From Phaeocystidibacter sp965659415 (GTDB lineage: Bacteria > Bacteroidota > Bacteroidia > Flavobacteriales > Schleiferiaceae): a stretch of 25,711 nucleotides of DNA. The stretch covers positions 1 to 25,711 of the forward strand of contig CBFHVA010000020.1 in assembly GCA_965659415.1 (NCBI GenBank), read 5' to 3'. Under the pieces are notes generated by a model. That model was given only the letters and a program-made list of their open reading frames with translations. It had not been told where the DNA came from and did no database searches. Below are positions 22,670-25,711 of the stretch, piece by piece. Positions within the stretch are counted from its first letter, which is position 1, and each line of letters begins with the position of its first letter. A program made the position numbers and the translations under genes.

Positions 22670-23653
22670 TTATGCTGTTTGTGTAGCAGCAGGGCTTTCT
22701 TCTAGTTCAAATTCGCTCAAATAGCGCTCAGCTTCCAAAGCTGCCATACATCCTGTACCCGCAGCCGTAACGGCTTGACGATACACCTTGTCTTGTGCAT
22801 CTCCAGAGGCAAATACACCTGGAAGCTTAGTTGCAGTAGTGCCAGGCTTGGTGATGAGGTAGCCCACATCATCCATATCGAGTTGGCCCTTGAAAATATC
22901 GGTATTTGGCTTGTGGCCAATGGCTACAAAGAACCCTGTAGCAGGAATTACCGTTTCTTCACCTGTGTTGCGGTTGCGCACGCGCGCACCTTCTACAACC
23001 TGGTCGCCTAGAACTTCGACGGTTTCTGTATTCCACATCACCTCGATATTCGGATTGTTGAATACGCGGTGTTGCATGGCCTTCGAAGCGCGGAGTTCAT
23101 CACGACGCACGAGCATGGTAACCTTCGGACAAAGCTTTGCCAAGTACGTAGCTTCCTCTGCGGCCGTGTCGCCACCCCCTACAATAATTACTTCTTGGCC
23201 TTTATAGAAAAATCCATCACATACGGCACAGCCTGATACGCCATGACCAGAAAGCCGTTGTTCACTCTCTAATCCGAGGTATTTAGCTGATGCTCCCGTA
23301 GAAATGATAACCGTGCGAGCCATGACGGTTTTGGTTTGATCTACAACGAGAGTGTGGTAGTCGCCAGGCTTATCGCTGAAGTTAACTTCGGTAACCAAAC
23401 CGAAGCGAACATCTGTTCCAAAGCGTTCTGCTTGCTTCTTGAGGTCTTCCATCATCGCAGGACCATCAATCCCCTCTGGGTAACCAGGGAAGTTCTCTAC
23501 TTCCGTAGTGGTGGTCAACTGACCACCAGGCTCCATTCCCGTGTACATGATAGGCTTCAGATCTGCGCGTGCAGCATAAATAGCCGCTGTATAGCCGGCA
23601 GGACCACTACCTATAATCACACATTCATGTTTTTCGATTGGATTCTCGCTCAT
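22670..23653 (-). CDS. trxB: Thioredoxin reductase
   Basis: This FAD enzyme passes electrons from NADPH to thioredoxin. The 327-residue protein has the FAD site GSGPAG at 15-20 with EPGGQL at 41-46, the redox pair CAVC at 142-145 followed by DG, the NADPH-binding GGGDTAAEEA near 157-166, and the late ASGDAQDKVYRQAVTAAGTG block that completes the FAD site. Length and order are those of low-molecular-weight bacterial TrxB. The C-terminal tail (EESPAATQTA) is short and disordered. A promoter with good spacing lies upstream and a terminator downstream, so it is a single-gene transcript. It may serve the thioredoxin-like protein nearby and the thioredoxin-dependent peroxidase at 17.7 kb. Confidence 0.96.
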   Translation of the reverse strand: MSENPIEKHECVIIGSGPAGYTAAIYAARADLKPIMYTGMEPGGQLTTTTEVENFPGYPEGIDGPAMMEDLKKQAERFGTDVRFGLVTEVNFSDKPGDYHTLVVDQTKTVMARTVIISTGASAKYLGLESEQRLSGHGVSGCAVCDGFFYKGQEVIIVGGGDTAAEEATYLAKLCPKVTMLVRRDELRASKAMQHRVFNNPNIEVMWNTETVEVLGDQVVEGARVRNRNTGEETVIPATGFFVAIGHKPNTDIFKGQLDMDDVGYLITKPGTTATKLPGVFASGDAQDKVYRQAVTAAGTGCMAALEAERYLSEFELEESPAATQTA

Positions 23654-23684
23654 ATCTATTCTTTTGAATCTCTTAATTCCGTGT

Positions 23685-23713
23685 CAAAATTAGGTCAACT
23701 CTCATTGACACAA
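23685..23713 (-). promoter_or_regulatory. Promoter of trxB
   Basis: On the minus strand TTG (23711-23713) is followed after 18 bases by TAATTTTG (23685-23692), an exact TAnnTTTG match. It lies 31 bases before the ATG. Confidence 0.55.
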
Positions 23714-23924
23714 CTAATGACGATATTGACTCTTCCGACTTACACATTGAAGTAACGGAGTGGCGTCAATGCTTGTGGGTAGCAAATTTAGTACAAGCGC
23801 ATTCAGCATGGACATTTTAGCCCAACAGTTATCAGAAGTTATTCACCATGTTGAGTTTCTCAATTCCTGTTTGTGTATCCGTGAATTGTGTTATCGGTGG
23901 CACATCCATTCTTACACCTTTGCT

Positions 23925-23932
23925 TAAATTTG
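23925..23932 (+). promoter_or_regulatory. Candidate -7 box (TAAATTTG) of the AraC-type gene
   Basis: An exact TAnnTTTG match ends 6 bases before the ATG at 23939. No good -33 element is seen. The other bases between the trxB promoter and this point (23714-23924) hold no recognisable feature. Confidence 0.35.
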
Positions 23933-23938
23933 AATGCC

Positions 23939-24847
23939 ATGGCCGATTCCATTATTAAGATTAATTCAATCACGGAGCTTCACGAGAAAATGAATGCTTC
24001 CAAGCCTGTTCATCCGCTGGTGAGTGCCTTGAAAGGGGAGGAGTTATCCGTCCTAGAGCCCTTGCCTTCCGGAACACAGATCTCTCTCGGTCTTTACCAG
24101 ATTTGGCTGAAAGGTGGAAGTTGCGGGATTGAGTACGGCAGGAAGCACTACGATTTTGAGGAAGGTTTTATGAATTTTTCACCTCCACATGAGGTGGCCA
24201 CGTTGGTGGATACAAGTAATATGTCGAATGGAGGTGGATGGGCTATTTTCTTCCACGCTGATTTGATTCGTCCTTTTCCATTGGGTGACACGATATCCTC
24301 TTACAGTTTCTTCGATTATGAAACACATGAAGCTCTTCACTTATCGGACAAGGAGAAGGCGACGGTAACCGAGGCCATGGAACGGATTAGAGAAGAGATC
24401 GATGAGCGCATTGACAATCACAGTCAGCGCGTGCTCGTTTCGAATATTGAGTTGCTTTTGAACTAGATCAGTCGGTACTATGAGCGACAGTTCAATACTC
24501 GATCTACTGCTCACAAAGGGGTGGTTACTCAGGTTGATGAAGCCTTGAATACCTACTTTGATGAGGGTTAAATCGGTATAAGCGGTCAGCCATCCGTGAA
24601 CTTCTTAGCCGACAAAGTACACGTATCTGCGAATTACCTCGGCGATTTGCTTCGCAAGGAGGTAGGTCACTCAGCCAAAGATCACATCAACAGCTTCCTC
24701 ATAGGGAAGGCCAAGAAAGCCATGCTTACCACAGAGCTCAGCATCAGCGAGATTGCTTACGACCTTGGCTTCTATTACCCGCATTATTTCAGCAGGCTTT
24801 TCAAGGCCAAAACGGGTATGACGCCGAATGAGTTTAGAGCGAGATGA
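23939..24847 (+). pseudogene. AraC-family transcriptional regulator interrupted by two nonsense codons
   Basis: One reading frame of 303 codons runs from ATG 23939 to TGA 24845-24847, broken only by TAG at 24464-24466 (codon 176) and TAA at 24569-24571 (codon 211). The sequence between and after them stays coding: SRYYERQFNTRSTAHKGVV, then FLADKVHVSANYLGDLLRKE. Reading both stops as Gln (CAG, CAA) restores a normal AraC protein. The N-terminal part (about 1-170) is the cupin-like sensor; the C-terminal part is the two-helix-turn-helix DNA-binding domain, ending in the signature IAYDLGFYYPHYFSRLFKAKTGMTPNEFR. Both changes fit single C-to-T events. A GTG at 24596 could start a stand-alone DNA-binding domain of 83 residues. 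The gene is either decayed or misread. Confidence 0.85.
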
Positions 24848-25047
24848 TTGTTTTAGGAGTTTGATGGGTTTCAGGAGTTGTGTCGAACACTTCCAATCGA
24901 GTCGTTAATCCGTTTCTGTGTTTATCCGTTACTGCGTTGACGAAGAGTTTCTCGAAGCTATCGGCAGCGTGGAATTAACCTGAGCACTTTTTCGTTTTCG
25001 GGTTTTACTTCAATCAAGTAGACTTTGCGGGTTTTAGTCTTCATCAT
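24834..25047 (-). pseudogene. Possible small ORF with a frameshift
   Basis: On the minus strand an ATG at 25047 opens MMKTKTRKVYLIEVKPENEK and stops after 29 codons. One base upstream of that stop (around 24969) the next frame reads AADSFEKLFVNAVTDKHRNG and stays open to a TAA at 24834-24836, converging on the AraC gene. The first part has protein-like composition; the second part looks weaker near its end. No family is recognised. It could be a real small gene broken by one inserted base, or chance. Confidence 0.25.
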
Positions 25048-25084
25048 CGCTTATATTTAACATACTTAAACAATTTCAAGAACA

Positions 25085-25711
25085 ATGAGAAATCTAGTCG
25101 CATTAGCCAGTATTCTGGCCCTAGTAGCATGTGAATCAGATGATGTGATGACTTCCGGTTACACTTTGAGTGTTACAGCAGGAGATCTATCTGGAAAAAC
25201 AAGTGCAATCAGTTTGACAAACGGATATGTGAATGTCACTGAGGTTGAGCTTGAGAATGAAGACCAGAATGGTACAGAAGTTGAAATCGATATCGAAGGT
25301 TTGTACCAGTTTGACCTTATTACCGGCCAATCCACGCCGTCGTTTCCAACGAGCAATGTGCCGGCTGGAACCTACCAAGAGCTGGAAGTTCAGATGGGAG
25401 ACGACTCAAGTATGATTTCGGTCTATTTGGAGGCAGATTACACCGACACAGCAGGAACGATAGTTCCAATGGTAGTTACGGTCACTGAAGAAGTATCCAT
25501 TGAGGTTGAAGACGAAGTGAATGGCATTCAAGTTCAACCCGGGCAAGTGTCAACACTCGACCTGATTATGGGTATCAATGCGATTTTAAGCGGTACCAAT
25601 CTAACTTCTGCAACAATTAACAATGGACAAATCAACATCAATGAAAACGAGAATGAAGCGCTTTATGAGTATATCGTTGAGCGCCTCAATGTGGAAATAG
25701 AAGTTGAAGAC
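25085..25711 (+). CDS. Lipoprotein, DUF4382-like, truncated by the window end
   Basis: The frame is open for 209 codons to the last base, with no stop, so the C-terminus is missing. It starts with a lipoprotein signal peptide (MRNLVALASILALVAC, lipid-bearing Cys16), followed by an acidic, beta-rich region. The pattern of VTEVELENED, then GLYQFDLITGQSTP, then NVPAGTYQELEVQMGDD, then a late VQPGQVSTLDLIMGINAI resembles DUF4382 lipoproteins, which are envelope or surface proteins of unknown function in Bacteroidota. The resemblance is by pattern only. The protein is strongly acidic, as common in marine bacteria. A TATATTTA box (25052-25059) may be its promoter. The gap 24848-25084 holds this box and the possible broken ORF on the other strand, nothing else seen. 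Confidence 0.75.
   Translation, partial: MRNLVALASILALVACESDDVMTSGYTLSVTAGDLSGKTSAISLTNGYVNVTEVELENEDQNGTEVEIDIEGLYQFDLITGQSTPSFPTSNVPAGTYQELEVQMGDDSSMISVYLEADYTDTAGTIVPMVVTVTEEVSIEVEDEVNGIQVQPGQVSTLDLIMGINAILSGTNLTSATINNGQININENENEALYEYIVERLNVEIEVED

Noticed and set aside
23808..23924. Plus-strand ORF of 38 codons upstream of the AraC gene (MDILAQQLSEVIHHVEFLN start)
   Set aside because: No promoter, odd composition toward its end and no recognisable family; likely chance.
1170..24571. Stop-codon reassignment as the reason for in-frame stops
   Set aside because: The in-frame stops are TGA, TAG and TAA, one each. All three are also used as normal stops of intact genes in the window, so no single codon is reassigned.
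1..25711. CRISPR arrays, insertion sequences, integrases, phage genes or attachment sites
   Set aside because: No regularly spaced repeats, transposase motifs or long inverted repeats were seen by eye; the tRNA-His gene has no repeated 3' end or integrase nearby.

Overview
The window looks like chromosomal DNA from a Bacteroidota bacterium, most likely a marine member of the Flavobacteriales. The clues are a C-terminal type IX secretion (T9SS) sorting domain, TAnnTTTG-type promoter boxes close to start codons, little Shine-Dalgarno sequence, bacillithiol synthesis (bshB1), and a Bacteroidota-style ccm set. The genus is inference only.

Layout. 1-2990: 3' part of a large secreted multidomain T9SS protein, broken by a frameshift and an in-frame TGA. 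3054-4408: a Smr-domain protein, the RNase P RNA gene and a 57-codon membrane peptide. 4405-7473: a double-CDGSH/ferredoxin-like protein, CorA, and an NhaC antiporter. 7535-10341 (minus): four overlapping genes, a DUF2520 dehydrogenase-like protein, a KdsC-like HAD phosphatase, a UbiA prenyltransferase and Maf. 10389-15033 (minus): cytochrome c maturation genes ccmB, ccmC, ccmD-like, ccmE and ccmF, with a possible plus-strand small RNA ending in a strong terminator between ccmB and ccmC. 15289-17660: an ECF-type sigma factor coupled by TGATG to a protein with one inner-membrane helix, a very long Ser/Thr/Glu-rich linker and a C-terminal outer-membrane beta-barrel. 17726-21213: lipoprotein glutathione peroxidase, bshB1, a family 4 glycosyltransferase and a YeiH-type transporter. 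21309-23653: tRNA-His, a thioredoxin-like protein, an NrtR-like Nudix regulator and thioredoxin reductase. 23939-25711: an AraC-type regulator with two nonsense codons, a possible broken small minus-strand ORF, and a lipoprotein that runs off the end.

The most interesting unit is the sigma factor/beta-barrel pair. Its layout matches a dual membrane-spanning anti-sigma factor: one polypeptide that could report outer-membrane status directly to a cytoplasmic sigma factor. Thiol and peroxide functions (glutathione peroxidase, bacillithiol, thioredoxin-like protein, TrxB) are unusually dense between 17.7 and 23.7 kb. Gene decay, or sequencing error, is confined to the two ends of the window; every gene in between is intact.
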